Below are positions 28,739 to 37,976 of a stretch of 64,000 bases of DNA, one piece after another. The stretch's first letter is position 1; each line of letters opens with the position of its first letter. The stretch comes from Bradyrhizobium diazoefficiens. GTDB taxonomy: Bacteria > Pseudomonadota > Alphaproteobacteria > Rhizobiales > Xanthobacteraceae. A program made the position numbers and the translations under genes. The notes below the pieces were generated by a model that saw nothing but the letters and a program-made list of their open reading frames with translations, ran no database searches and had not been told where the DNA came from. The stretch spans positions 1,736,001-1,800,000 of the forward strand of contig NZ_CP067101.1 of NCBI RefSeq assembly GCF_016616425.1, written 5' to 3'.

Positions 28739-30239
28739 CCGAAGCCGCGCTCGGCTCCGCGGGCAGATCATCGCCATTGGGATCGCCGGGCGCCGTCGCC
28801 CAGGCGAGCTCCACCAGCGTCACGATCCTGCGTCCGCCGCCGTCGAGCTGGCAGACGATCAGGCCCTGCTCCTCCATGTAGCCGAGCAGGCGCTGCGCCC
28901 GGCGCAGCGAATGCGAGCCATAGGCCCGCGCGATCGCGGCGTCGCCGGGACAGGGCCAGCCTTCCTTCGCCGCGCGGGCGATCATCATGAATACGCCCTG
29001 CATGTCGTCGGGCAGGATGGAGGCGCGCAGCGACACGTCCTGCCAGGCGTCGTCTTCGGCAAGATCAGTGCCGAGCCCGGCGCGCGCATGCGTCAGCATG
29101 CGGCGGAATTCGTTGAGATCAGGCACGGCCGAACCGAGGCCCTCGATGCGACAGCGGACCACGAACTCCTGGTAGAGCACGCCGATGGCGCGGAAGCCCG
29201 CGTCCGGCGCGGCGAGCACGGCGCGCAGCGTACGATCCACGCGCTCGCGCCGTTCCGCGAGCTCCTCGGCACTGACCGCCACCTCGATCACCTCGGGTCG
29301 GATTTCCGGCGCGGCGGCCTTCGCGGCGCGAAGCTGCTCCAGCAGATCCGGCGCCGGCCGCCGCTGCGGCCGGTTGGTATCGGGTGGCGGCGCGGCCAGG
29401 ATCACGGCGCGGGCGTCCTCCAACGTCGCTTCCGGCAGCGGCATCAGCCGCGGCGTGGAATTGCGCGGGGAGGTCGCGGTCGGGCCGATGTTCAAACGCA
29501 GCGGACGGCGCGACAGCGCAGGACCCAGCGCCATGAACTGCCCGCGCTCGAGATCGCGAAAGGCTTCGGCCTGCCGCCGTTCCATGCCGAGCAGATCGGC
29601 GGCGCGCGCCATGTCGATGTCGAGGAAGGTCCGGCCCATCAGGAAGTTGGAGGCTTCCGCCGCGACGTTCTTGGCGAGCTTTGCGAGGCGCTGGGTCGCG
29701 ATGATGCCGGCGAGGCCGCGCTTGCGGCCGCGGCACATCAGATTGGTCATCGCACCGAGCGACAGTTTTCGCGCTTCGTCCGAGACCTCGCCGGCCACCG
29801 CCGGCGCGAACAGCTGCGCCTCGTCGACGACCACGAGCATTGGATACCAATGGTCGCGATCGACGTCGAACAGGCCGCCGAGAAACGCGGCCGCACGGCG
29901 CATCTGGTTCTCGGCATCGAGACCTTCGAGATTGAGCACGGTGGAGACCCGATGCAGCCGCGCGCGTTCGCCGGCGACCTGAAGGCCGCGTTCGGTGTGG
30001 TCCTCGGCCTCGATCACCAGATGGCCGAAGCGCTCGGCCAGCGTGACGAAATCGCCCTCGGGGTCGATGACGGCCTGCTGCACCCAGGGCGCGCTCTGTT
30101 CCAGCAGCCGCCGCAGCAGATGCGATTTGCCGGAGCCCGAATTGCCCTGCACCAGGAGGCGGGTCGCCAGCAGTTCCTCGAGGTCCATGGCGGCCGCGGC
30201 GCCTGCCGTGGTCCGCCCCATCTCGATCGCAACCGTCAT
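28734..30239 (-). CDS. HerA/DUF87-type ATPase
   Basis: This 501-residue P-loop ATPase of the FtsK/HerA group has Walker A GNSGSGKS (residues 32-39), Walker B with MLVVVDEAQLFAP, and RGRKRGLAGIIATQRLAKL, the sensor region typical of HerA-like proteins. The C-terminal ~250 residues (after NIGPTATSPRNSTPRL) contain winged-helix-like stretches (GYMEEQGLIVCQLDGGG). HerA proteins are DNA translocases, often with a nuclease partner (NurA, Sir2 or others), but none is encoded nearby. A housekeeping DNA-processing role or a remnant of a defence system are both possible. Gene appears complete and single. Confidence 0.78.
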   Translation of the reverse strand: MTVAIEMGRTTAGAAAAMDLEELLATRLLVQGNSGSGKSHLLRRLLEQSAPWVQQAVIDPEGDFVTLAERFGHLVIEAEDHTERGLQVAGERARLHRVSTVLNLEGLDAENQMRRAAAFLGGLFDVDRDHWYPMLVVVDEAQLFAPAVAGEVSDEARKLSLGAMTNLMCRGRKRGLAGIIATQRLAKLAKNVAAEASNFLMGRTFLDIDMARAADLLGMERRQAEAFRDLERGQFMALGPALSRRPLRLNIGPTATSPRNSTPRLMPLPEATLEDARAVILAAPPPDTNRPQRRPAPDLLEQLRAAKAAAPEIRPEVIEVAVSAEELAERRERVDRTLRAVLAAPDAGFRAIGVLYQEFVVRCRIEGLGSAVPDLNEFRRMLTHARAGLGTDLAEDDAWQDVSLRASILPDDMQGVFMMIARAAKEGWPCPGDAAIARAYGSHSLRRAQRLLGYMEEQGLIVCQLDGGGRRIVTLVELAWATAPGDPNGDDLPAEPSAASA

Positions 30240-30419
30240 GTCCCCGACTCAAACCCCGTCATTCGCGGACAGCGGCTTATCAACCCCGCCGCGGCGCGTC
30301 GAGCGGCACATAACGAATCATGCCGCGTTGCCCACGGTGGACTTGCGCGTCACCCCGGGGAACTCCGATGGCGATACGCCGATCACGGCGGCGACGGACA
30401 CTCTCATCGCCGCGCGCGC

Positions 30420-31484
30420 TTACTGCGCGCCGGATCCGCCCTGCACGATTTTCTCGTTCAGCTTCTGGTCCACGGTGTCGACCGTGCGGTCGATCTCGGC
30501 GTTGGGCACGCCGAGCTGATGCGAGATCAGCTTCACCAGGAGGTCGACGCGCTCGATGAAGGGCGCGCCGCTCGCGACCGCACGCGCAGCCGAGGACGGC
30601 TTGAGCAGGCTCTCGGCGGCCTTGGCGTATTTTGCGAACGGCACCTGGTCCTGCGGATCGGCCCCGAGACGGCGCGCGATCGCATCGACATGGTCGTAGA
30701 TGGTCTGCGAGCGCGCCAGATCGCCGTGCACGGCGTCGCGGATCGACTGGGGCTCGTGCGGCGTGATGCAGCGGTAGTTGCCGGTGAGCAACATCGACCA
30801 TTTCGCCAGCGGCACGAACAAGGAAGCGAATACTTTCAGCTTCACCGGCACGTCGTGGCCGTCGAGCGTCACCGCATCGATGTCGGCCTCGAGCTCGCGC
30901 AGCAGCTTGTTGTGCTTCTCGTCGGCGAAGACTGACGCCTTGAAGTTGGTTGGCAGGCCGACGTGCAGCACGTTCGCGGCTTCTTCCGGCGGGCGGAAGG
31001 CCTGCGGGTCGGGCGAGCACAGCGTCACCAGCCCCGGCTCGAACCGCTCCCACACCTGCGCATTGGTGTAGGCCTCTTCCAGATCCATGTCGGCAAGCGC
31101 CGGGATCCGCTTCAGATAGGGCAGCGGCGGCATGTTCATGATCGACAGGCACGGCAGCTTCGCCGCAGCGATCTTGACCATGAGAACGCGCACGGTGTGG
31201 TTGGTGTATTGCGGCTCCTGCATGGCAAGGCCGACCATGTCGTAGCGGGAGAGGTCGACATTGGCCGGGGTCACAGCGTCCAGCTTGCCGGGCAGGTTGC
31301 GCGAGAAGATCGCCCGGTGCACCGCCTCGTCACGCAGCTTGATGCGCACCTCGGTACCTTCACGGTTGATCAGCTCGGCGGTCTTGGCGCGGCACACCAG
31401 GGTCACGTTGTGCCCCGCCATCAGGAGCTTCGTGCCCAGCAGGGAGCCGTAAGAAGCTCCGAGAATCAATATGTTGCGCGCCAT
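30420..31484 (-). CDS. Ketopantoate-reductase-like NAD(P)-binding protein
   Basis: This 354-residue protein starts MARNILILGASYGSLLGTKL, a Rossmann loop in the ApbA/PanE N-terminal style (GxGxxG altered to GASYGS), and continues AGHNVTLVCR. The C-terminal helical domain is only loosely like PanE (VKLKVFASLFVPLAKWSMLL near the middle). It is longer than true ketopantoate reductases (about 300 residues). A function in pantothenate synthesis is not certain. ATG at 31484 follows AGGGGACGAAGG; an in-frame TTG at 31502 is less likely. Confidence 0.65.
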   Translation of the reverse strand: MARNILILGASYGSLLGTKLLMAGHNVTLVCRAKTAELINREGTEVRIKLRDEAVHRAIFSRNLPGKLDAVTPANVDLSRYDMVGLAMQEPQYTNHTVRVLMVKIAAAKLPCLSIMNMPPLPYLKRIPALADMDLEEAYTNAQVWERFEPGLVTLCSPDPQAFRPPEEAANVLHVGLPTNFKASVFADEKHNKLLRELEADIDAVTLDGHDVPVKLKVFASLFVPLAKWSMLLTGNYRCITPHEPQSIRDAVHGDLARSQTIYDHVDAIARRLGADPQDQVPFAKYAKAAESLLKPSSAARAVASGAPFIERVDLLVKLISHQLGVPNAEIDRTVDTVDQKLNEKIVQGGSGAQ

Positions 31485-31782
31485 CCTTCGTCCCCTTGAC
31501 AATTTACGAGGTTTTTGGGCCCGGCCATCAGCCGCGGGCGAGTTTCCGGCATGTAAGGCGAAGAGCGCAGGGATGGCAACTGGGATAATGCATACAACGC
31601 GAGAGCACCCGGTACGCCCGTCGCTCGATATCTTGGCACGGATCCGCTGCGGAGGATGCCTGGAAGCAAGCGCAGGCCTGGTTCAACAGGCCTGGTTCAA
31701 GAAGCACGGCGTGTTGAGTTGAAGCTGAATTTTACGAGGGCGACCCGATCGGCCGCCCTCGCTCCGTGAGGCCGAGCCGATC

Positions 31783-33054
31783 TCATTTCGTCATCGCGCC
31801 ATAGACGATGTCCTGAACCTGCTCGCGATAATACTTCCTGAGCTCTCCCGGCGCAGCCGTTCCCACCACGACGACGAGACGCTCCTTGGGGTCACAGAAG
31901 AATTGCGTCCCGTAGGCGCCGTTCCAGGTGAACTCGCCGGGATTGCCGGGGACCGACGACAGCCCTTCGGTGGTGCGGACCGCGACCGAAAGGCCAAAGC
32001 CGAAGCCGGCGCGATGCGGTTCGACCTTGGCCACGTTGTTCTTGATCTCCGGGCCAAGGTGGTTGGTCGTCATGTGATGCACGGTCTTCGGCGAAAGGAT
32101 GCGCTGGCCGTCGAGCTCGCCGCCGTTGAGCAGCATCTGCCCGAAACGGAGATAGTCGCCGATGGTCGCGAACGAGCAGGCGCCGCCGCAGTCGAATTTG
32201 GTCGGCGTGTCCAAGAGCTTGATCGCTTGCGGCTTGCCGGTTAGCGGATCGTTGGCAAACGGGCGGGCGAGGCGAGGGCGCTGCGCATCGGTCGGGTGGA
32301 AGGTCGCGTCCTTCATGCCGAGCGGCTGCCAGACATTGGCGGCGAGATAGTCGCCGAGCTTCTGCTCGCTCACCTTCTCGATGACAGCGCCGAGCACGTC
32401 GATCGAGAATCCGTATTCGAACACAGTCGACGGCTGATGCGCCAGCGGCAGTTTGGTGATGCGCTCGATGAAGGCCTGGGTGTCGCCTTCGATCGCCGGC
32501 GCGATGCCATTGGGGTATTGCCGCGCCACCGGGCTCGAACTATCGGGACGACCGCCATACATCAATCCGGACGTGTGCCGGTAGAGATCGTGGATGAAGA
32601 TCGGCGAAGCCTGGGGCTCGAGCGTGAGCGAACCGTCGGCCTGGGTCACGCCGACCTTCATGTCGGCAAAACCGGGATAATAGTTGGACAGCTTGGCCTG
32701 GAGCGGCAGCCGTCCCTGCTCCATCAGTGTCAGGCCCGCGACCGCCGCCATCGGCTTGGTCATCGAGGCCAGCGCGAAGATCGCGTCGACCGGCATCGGC
32801 GTGCCCTTGTCCGGATCGAGCAGACCGTAGGCCTTGTAGTGCACCAGCTTGCCGTCCCGCGCCACCGCGACCACCGCGCCGGGCACGCGCTTGGCGGCGA
32901 TCTCGCGCGCGAAGAAACTGTCGAGGCGTGCAAGGCCTTGTTTCGAGAAGCCGACGTCGTCGGGATTGGCTTCGGGCAGCGGCGCGGCGCCAGCCGTGCC
33001 GAATGTGATGACGGCAGCCGCCGCCGTCGCGATCATGGCGATCGTCTTGTTCAT
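31783..33054 (-). CDS. Exported class-C beta-lactamase-fold serine hydrolase
   Basis: This 423-residue protein has a signal peptide (MNKTIAMIATAAAAVITFGT, cleavage near AGA-AP). It carries the penicillin-binding/AmpC-type SxxK motif SMTK (S97-K100), a Tyr element in FEYGFSIDVLG (Y214) and a late WNGAYGTQFF in place of the KTG box. The missing KTG and the YGF sequence point to family VIII esterases or EstB-like hydrolases rather than true beta-lactamases. ATG at 33054 follows GGAGGACATC. It is a single gene and is probably periplasmic. Confidence 0.82.
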   Translation of the reverse strand: MNKTIAMIATAAAAVITFGTAGAAPLPEANPDDVGFSKQGLARLDSFFAREIAAKRVPGAVVAVARDGKLVHYKAYGLLDPDKGTPMPVDAIFALASMTKPMAAVAGLTLMEQGRLPLQAKLSNYYPGFADMKVGVTQADGSLTLEPQASPIFIHDLYRHTSGLMYGGRPDSSSPVARQYPNGIAPAIEGDTQAFIERITKLPLAHQPSTVFEYGFSIDVLGAVIEKVSEQKLGDYLAANVWQPLGMKDATFHPTDAQRPRLARPFANDPLTGKPQAIKLLDTPTKFDCGGACSFATIGDYLRFGQMLLNGGELDGQRILSPKTVHHMTTNHLGPEIKNNVAKVEPHRAGFGFGLSVAVRTTEGLSSVPGNPGEFTWNGAYGTQFFCDPKERLVVVVGTAAPGELRKYYREQVQDIVYGAMTK

Positions 33055-33177
33055 GATGTCCTCCCGCACGAGCTCGTTATCTGAGTGGCTCGCTGGACGC
33101 CTAGATCACGACTGCACCGCTGCGAAGTCAAGCGCAGGCCGGGCATGCCTGGGAGGTGCCGGACCCCCGCGGGAGCC

Positions 33178-34026
33178 TTATCGTCCTTCGCCGGCGCGCC
33201 ACAGCGCATCGAGGCCGTGCCGATAGGTCGGACAAGCCAGCACAACGCCGAGCTCGCGCTTCAATTTCGCGTTGGAGACCCGGGCGCTGCCGGCATAGAA
33301 GCTGCGGGCCATCGCCGACATCTCGGCCGTCGCGAATGCCTCTTCGGGCGGCGGCGCAACGCCCATCAGCTCAGCCGCATAGGCGATCACGTCCTGCGGC
33401 GCTGCGGGCTCGTCGTCGCAGACGTTCCACGTGCCGCCGCCCTGGTGCTGGATCGCGGCCATGATCGTGCTCGCGATGTCATCGACATGGATGCGGTTGA
33501 AGACCTGGCCGGGCTTGACGATGCGCCGGGCCGATCCGGCCCGCAGCGTCACCAATGCGTTGCGGCCGGGGCCGTAGATCCCCGCGAGTCGCAGGATCGC
33601 GGCATCGCCGCGCGCCGCGTCCATCCAGGCCTGCTCGGCGGCAATCCGCATGCGGGTGCGGTCGAGGATCGCCTGCGGCGGGGTGCTCTCATCAACCCAG
33701 CCGCCGCCGTGATCGCCGTACACGCCGATGGTGGAGAGATAGACGACCTTGCGGCGGCCCGCCCTTAGCTCGTTGCCGAACGCCGCGATGGCGGGATCGC
33801 CGGCACCGCCGGGCGGGATCGACACCAGAAGGACATCGGCATCGCGAACCTGCTCGACCGTCTCGCGCGACGGAGGGCCGCCGGAAAAGGCATGTATCTC
33901 GATGCCGGCGAGGTCGTCCCGCTGCGCGGGATCGCGCACCGTGCCGGCGATATGCGAGAAGCTGCCGCCGTGCTTGCGGACGAACTGCCGAGCACTATAG
34001 CCGAGGCCAAGAATGAAAAGCCGCAT
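33178..34026 (-). CDS. NAD(P)-dependent epimerase/SDR-like protein (YeeZ type)
   Basis: This 282-residue atypical extended SDR starts MRLFILGLGYSARQFVRKHG, a nucleotide-binding loop GLGYSA rather than GxxGxxG, and contains VVYLSTIGVYGDHGGGWVDE, with the Ser and Tyr expected at the active site, plus ILRLAGIYGPGRNALVTLRA. Proteins of this kind (E. coli YeeZ) are widespread and uncharacterised. ATG at 34026 follows CACGGCAGG. It is divergent from the CbbY-type phosphatase gene. Confidence 0.75.
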   Translation of the reverse strand: MRLFILGLGYSARQFVRKHGGSFSHIAGTVRDPAQRDDLAGIEIHAFSGGPPSRETVEQVRDADVLLVSIPPGGAGDPAIAAFGNELRAGRRKVVYLSTIGVYGDHGGGWVDESTPPQAILDRTRMRIAAEQAWMDAARGDAAILRLAGIYGPGRNALVTLRAGSARRIVKPGQVFNRIHVDDIASTIMAAIQHQGGGTWNVCDDEPAAPQDVIAYAAELMGVAPPPEEAFATAEMSAMARSFYAGSARVSNAKLKRELGVVLACPTYRHGLDALWRAGEGR

Positions 34027-34170
34027 ATGCCTGCCGTGCTGGTCGGAGTTCCCATCGCGCGAGCTGCGCAACTCCGCTCATAAGAGATTTTTGGGTCCGG
34101 CAAAAGATATTGCGATTTGTCTCGCCCGCCAGTGCGGGGGATGCTCGCTCGTCACGGGAGGGAGGCATCG

Positions 34171-34899
34171 ATGATGCAGGCAGACGGGCTCGCCCTGGTG
34201 CCGGCGGGCGCAGCGGAGCTGATCCAGCGCGCGGCCGCGCTGATTTTCGACGTCGACGGCACCTTGGCCGAGACCGAGGAGCTGCATCGGCAGGCCTTCA
34301 ACCATGCCTTCGCCCGCCACGGTCTCGACTGGCAGTGGGACCGCGCCGTCTACAAGAACCTGCTGCGGGTGACCGGCGGCAAGGAGCGCATGCGCGCCTA
34401 CCATGGAACGCTGCCGATCGCTCGGCCATTGCCGGACGAGGACATCCTCGCACTTCACCGCATCAAGACTGCGCATTACGCCGAGCTGGTCGAAACCGGC
34501 TGCTGTCCCTTGAGGCCGGGCGTAACAGAGCTGCTTGCCGCGGCAAAGTCACGCGGCCAGCGGCTTGCGATTGCGACCACGACCTCGCACGGCAACATCG
34601 ATGCGCTGCTGTCGCGAGCGCTGGGGGCGAACTGGGCTGCGGAATTCGACGCGATCGTCGCCGGTGACGATGTCAGGCACAAGAAACCCGCGCCGGACGT
34701 CTATCTCGAAACGCTGGCACGGCTGAAACTGGGCGCCGCCGACTGCGTCGCCATCGAGGATTCCGCCAACGGGTTGATCGCGGCCTCGCGCGCCGGCATC
34801 CCGGTCCTGATCACCCGGAGCATGTACTTTCGGGATGACGACTTCGGCGCGGCGCGGGCCGTGCTCGATGATCTGTCGGAACTCGGGGGCGCCAGATAA
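34171..34899 (+). CDS. HAD-superfamily phosphatase, CbbY type
   Basis: This 242-residue haloacid-dehalogenase hydrolase has motif I IFDVDGTLAETE, a helical cap, motif II TTTSH, the Lys of motif III in RHKKPAPDVYL, and motif IV IEDSANGL. The layout matches CbbY, which removes phosphate from xylulose-1,5-bisphosphate, a Rubisco inhibitor, and related beta-phosphoglucomutases. No Calvin-cycle genes are in the window. The ATG at 34171 follows GGGAGGGAGG. Confidence 0.82.
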   Translation: MMQADGLALVPAGAAELIQRAAALIFDVDGTLAETEELHRQAFNHAFARHGLDWQWDRAVYKNLLRVTGGKERMRAYHGTLPIARPLPDEDILALHRIKTAHYAELVETGCCPLRPGVTELLAAAKSRGQRLAIATTTSHGNIDALLSRALGANWAAEFDAIVAGDDVRHKKPAPDVYLETLARLKLGAADCVAIEDSANGLIAASRAGIPVLITRSMYFRDDDFGAARAVLDDLSELGGAR

Positions 34900-34953
34900 G
34901 AAGCTGAAAAACAACCCCATGCACAGTAGATCGCGCCCGCGTGCCGGCCGCGT

Positions 34954-35361
34954 TCAGTGGACGCGGTGGCTCGTTGTATCGTCTTCGGCCTGCTCGACAA
35001 TCTGCGCGATCGGGCTCGACTGGTGGTGCACCAGGCGCCAGTCGTCGCCGACGCGGCGGAAATGGTTCGCGGCGGCCAGAGCGGTGCCGTCGACAATCTC
35101 GATGCAGAGCACGCGGGCGCTGTCGCCATCGACGATCGCCTGCGGCTCGGCGCAGACGATCTGCGGCCGCTCCGGATTTTGCAGGATGTCGCGCCAGCTT
35201 CCGATCACGGTGGTGCGCCCGATGATGGCCGGCCAGCCGGGATGGATGCAGGAGATGCCGTCGTCGTCCGCCCACATCCGTTCCATGCCGTCGAAGTCGC
35301 CCGTCGAGAACGCGGCGTAGAAGGCCGCATTGGCGGCGATGATCTTGCTGTCCTTTGCCAT
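34954..35361 (-). CDS. SnoaL/NTF2-like protein
   Basis: This 135-residue protein with a cone-shaped NTF2-like fold is of the SnoaL_3 type: NAAFYAAFSTGDFDGMERMW, then HPGWPAIIGR, and RRVGDDWRLVHHQSSPI at the end. These proteins serve as small binding or isomerase domains; no activity is assignable here. ATG at 35361 gives the family-typical MAKDSKIIAANAAFYAAF start. It is convergent with the phosphatase gene, 54 bases apart. Confidence 0.78.
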   Translation of the reverse strand: MAKDSKIIAANAAFYAAFSTGDFDGMERMWADDDGISCIHPGWPAIIGRTTVIGSWRDILQNPERPQIVCAEPQAIVDGDSARVLCIEIVDGTALAAANHFRRVGDDWRLVHHQSSPIAQIVEQAEDDTTSHRVH

Positions 35362-35440
35362 CGCTCTCGGGGTGGGGCAAGGACCGGCAAAAATCAAGCG
35401 CGACTTCCGTCGATTTTAGCCGCGAATTGATCCCGGAGCC

Positions 35441-35533
35441 TTTCCAATTCCGATGGAATCGGAACCGGGCTCTGGATTATTGTCTTGACGTGTTTTCTTT
35501 ACGCGAACCGGTATCCACGTCGCTCGAAACGCT
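35441..35533. repeat. Rhizobial intergenic repeat in front of uxuA
   Basis: The stretch contains the palindrome ATTCCGATGGAAT (35447-35459), then GAACCGGGCTCTGGATTATT and GTGTTTTCTTTACGCGAACC, ending GGTATCCACGTCGCTCGAAA. I recognise this order as a common rhizobial intergenic element. It ends just before the uxuA ribosome-binding site and includes TTGACG, so it may supply the promoter. Confidence 0.65.
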
Positions 35534-35547
35534 ACAGGAGAACGCGT

Positions 35548-36738
35548 ATGATGCTGGAGGGATGGCGCTGGTACGGGCCCGATGATCCCGTGTCCCTGGA
35601 CGACGTCAGGCAGGCCGGGGCGACGGACATCGTCTCGGCGCTGCATCAGGTGCCGATCGGCGAGGCCTGGACCCGCAAGGCGGTCGAGGAGCGCAAGAAC
35701 TTCATCGAGCGCGGCCAGCCCGGCCGCTCTCAACTGACGTGGTCGGTGGTCGAATCGATTCCGATCCCCGACGACGTCAAGCGTCTCGGCGGCAAGGCGT
35801 CCCGCTCGATCGAGGCGTGGATCGCGAGCCTGGAGGCGGTCGCCAGCGCCGGCATCAAGATCATCTGCTACAATTTCATGCCTGTCGTCGACTGGTGCCG
35901 CACCGATCTCGAATGGGAGCTGCCGAACGGCGCCCGCGCCATGCGCTTCGACCAGGATCGCTTTGCCGCGTTCGAGCTGCATATCCTCAAGCGTCCCGCC
36001 GCAGCGCAGGAATATTCGCCCGAACAACAGGCGCGTGCCAGGAAGCTGTTCGACCAGATGAGCCAGGCCGATATCGACTATCTCGCCATGGTCATCGCCA
36101 GTGCGCTGCCGGGCTCGACCACCGAGCCGATGACTATCCCGCAATTCCGCGACCGGCTCGAGAGCTATCGCGACATCACGCCAAAGATCCTGCGGCAGCA
36201 TCTCGCCGAATTCCTTGTGCGCGTGACGCCGGTTGCCGAGCAGCTCGGTGTGTCGTTGACCTTGCATCCGGACGACCCGCCGCGCCCGCTGTTCGGCCTG
36301 CCGCGCATTGCCTCCTCAGCCGACGATTATCAGGCGCTGTTCGACGTCGTACCGTCGAAGGCCAACGGCATCTGCCTGTGCACGGGCTCGCTTGGCGTGC
36401 GGCCTGAGAACAATCTGCCCGCCATGGCCGAGCGGTTCGGCCCGCGCATCGCGTTTGCCCATCTGCGCGCGACCACGCGCGAGGCCGACGGGCTGTCGTT
36501 CTACGAATCCGACCATCTCGACGGCGACATCGACATGGTCGCGGTTCTGAAGGCCTTGTTGAAGGAGAACGCGCGGCGGGCGCCGGACAAGCAAATCGTG
36601 TTCCGTCCCGATCACGGCCACCGCATGCTCGATGACCTCGCGGCCACCAAGCGCACCAACCCCGGCTACACCGCCATCGGCCGCCTGCGCGGCCTCGCCG
36701 AGCTCCGTGGCGCGAGCAGGGCCATCGAGCATCGGTGA
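35548..36738 (+). CDS. uxuA: Mannonate dehydratase
   Basis: This 396-residue enzyme dehydrates D-mannonate to 2-keto-3-deoxygluconate in hexuronate breakdown. UxuA landmarks are WRWYGPDDPVSLDDVRQAGA, GIKIICYNFMPVVDWCRTDL, VSLTLHPDDPPRPLFGLPRI, NGICLCTGSLG and FRPDHGHRMLDD. Metal ligands (His of LHPDDP, Cys of CTGS, His and Asp of PDHGH) are present. ATG at 35548 follows ACAGGAG with eight-base spacing. No uronate isomerase or oxidoreductase gene is linked, so it is isolated from its pathway. Confidence 0.92.
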   Translation: MMLEGWRWYGPDDPVSLDDVRQAGATDIVSALHQVPIGEAWTRKAVEERKNFIERGQPGRSQLTWSVVESIPIPDDVKRLGGKASRSIEAWIASLEAVASAGIKIICYNFMPVVDWCRTDLEWELPNGARAMRFDQDRFAAFELHILKRPAAAQEYSPEQQARARKLFDQMSQADIDYLAMVIASALPGSTTEPMTIPQFRDRLESYRDITPKILRQHLAEFLVRVTPVAEQLGVSLTLHPDDPPRPLFGLPRIASSADDYQALFDVVPSKANGICLCTGSLGVRPENNLPAMAERFGPRIAFAHLRATTREADGLSFYESDHLDGDIDMVAVLKALLKENARRAPDKQIVFRPDHGHRMLDDLAATKRTNPGYTAIGRLRGLAELRGASRAIEHR

Positions 36739-36781
36739 GAATGCCTTCTTCGCATACACGGCAACGCTGCCGCATTCTCGG

Positions 36782-36884
36782 TGTCATCACCCGCGAAGGC
36801 GGGTGATCCAGTACCCCGAGACGGTTGTGATTGAACCGATGGGCCGCGGCGTACTGGATTCCCCGCCTTCGCGGGGAATGACAG
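36782..36884. repeat. ATCCAGTAC palindromic repeat, copy B
   Basis: Arms ATCCAGTAC (36806-36814) and GTACTGGAT (36851-36859) sit between hairpins CACCCGCGAAGGCGGGTG and CCCCGCCTTCGCGGGG. Arm spacing is the same as in the copy at 42505. It lies 44 bases after the uxuA stop, between convergent genes. Confidence 0.8.
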
Positions 36885-36904
36885 CCGGGATCATCGGTGC
36901 AGCG

Positions 36905-36971
36905 GTAGCCCGGATGAGCGAAGCGATGTCCGGGACAGCTGATCCCGCATGTCGCTTTGCTCATGCGCTAC
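36905..36971. repeat. REP-like hairpin (GTAGCCCGGATGAGC family)
   Basis: GTAGC (36905-36909) pairs with GCTAC (36967-36971), and the inner ATGAGC...AGCGA pairs with TCGCT...GCTCAT, giving one long imperfect hairpin. The GTAGCCCGGATGAGC motif is a common dispersed repeat in proteobacteria. Together with copy B it fills the gap between convergent uxuA and racemase genes. Confidence 0.7.
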
Positions 36972-37016
36972 AGATCGTCATTCCGGCTGCGCTTGTCATC
37001 AGCCGCGAAGATCAGA

Positions 37017-37706
37017 TCACCCGATCGCGAAATCGGCGGCCGTCTCGGCGTGGATTGCGGTGGTGTCGAACGTCTCCACCGAGGTGTCGTCCGGGCCGAC
37101 CAGCATCGTGATCTCGGTGCAGCCGAGGATGATGCATTCCGCGCCACGGGCGACGAGCGCTGCCATCGCCTGCCGATAGCGGCGGCGGGAGGGATCTGCG
37201 ACCACCCCAAGGCACAGCTCGTCGTAAATGATCCGGTTCACATCGGCGCGCTCGTCCGAGGGAGGAACCAGCACGTCGAGATCATGCGCGCGCAGCCGGT
37301 CGACGTAAAAGTCCTCCTCCATCGTGAACTTCGTGCCGAGCAGCCCGACCCGCCGGTATCCTTTCGCCCGAATCGGCTGCGCCGTCGCGTCACCGATGTG
37401 AATGAATGGAACGGTGACGTTCGACATGATGTCGGGCGCCAGTTTGTGCATCGTGTTCGTGCACAGCACGATCGCTCGCGCGCCGGCGCCTTCAAGACGC
37501 CGCGCGATTTCCGCCAGGCTGGCCGCCGCCTCCTGCCAGCGGCCGGCATACTGCATCTGCTTGATCTCCTCGAAATCGTAGGAGTACATCAGCAGCGGAG
37601 CGGAATGCAGCTTGCCCATGCGATCGCGGACCCGCTCATTGATGAGCTTGTAGTAAAGCGCGGTGCTCTCCCAACTCATGCCCCCGATCAGCCCGATGGT
37701 TTGCAT
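37017..37706 (-). CDS. Aspartate/glutamate racemase-family protein (YgeA/RacX type)
   Basis: This 229-residue enzyme begins MQTIGLIGGMSWESTALYYK and carries the two catalytic cysteines in LCTNTMH and LGCTEI. This is the YgeA-type broad amino-acid racemase group, which removes the alpha-proton by two-base catalysis without PLP. Start follows CCGGAGCACC. Divergent from the ThDP/DadA operon 270 bases away, it may supply D-amino acids to the DadA-like oxidase. Confidence 0.85.
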   Translation of the reverse strand: MQTIGLIGGMSWESTALYYKLINERVRDRMGKLHSAPLLMYSYDFEEIKQMQYAGRWQEAAASLAEIARRLEGAGARAIVLCTNTMHKLAPDIMSNVTVPFIHIGDATAQPIRAKGYRRVGLLGTKFTMEEDFYVDRLRAHDLDVLVPPSDERADVNRIIYDELCLGVVADPSRRRYRQAMAALVARGAECIILGCTEITMLVGPDDTSVETFDTTAIHAETAADFAIG

Positions 37707-37976
37707 TGCGGTGCTCCGGACGAGTTGGTTTGGCCGGATCGTAGACGGAGACGTCGAGGCTCGCCATCATGATAGGAACGCCGTCGAAGCCCTTCAGAAT
37801 CTATTCGCAAGTCAGGCCGAGGGAGCGGCCGCGGCACGGCCTGTAGTGCATCCGGCAGGGACGGGCATGACGTCTGCGCAGGCTGCGAGAAAGCTTTCGA
37901 TCTTGCACGCTCTCTCGCCCTGTCCTACGCCAGTTCCCGAATAGGACCGCATCGCCGAAGCCTTGAGGGAGCCGAC
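37707..37976. other. Divergent intergenic region
   Basis: The 270 bases hold the promoters of the racemase gene and of the ThDP-enzyme operon. I see no clear -35/-10 pair. TTGAGGGAGCCGAC at about 37961 is the ribosome-binding region of the ThDP gene. Confidence 0.3.

Noticed and set aside
28734..30239. HerA-like ATPase as part of an antiphage system
   Set aside because: No nuclease, Sir2 or other partner gene is adjacent; neighbours are metabolic. Kept as a single ATPase.
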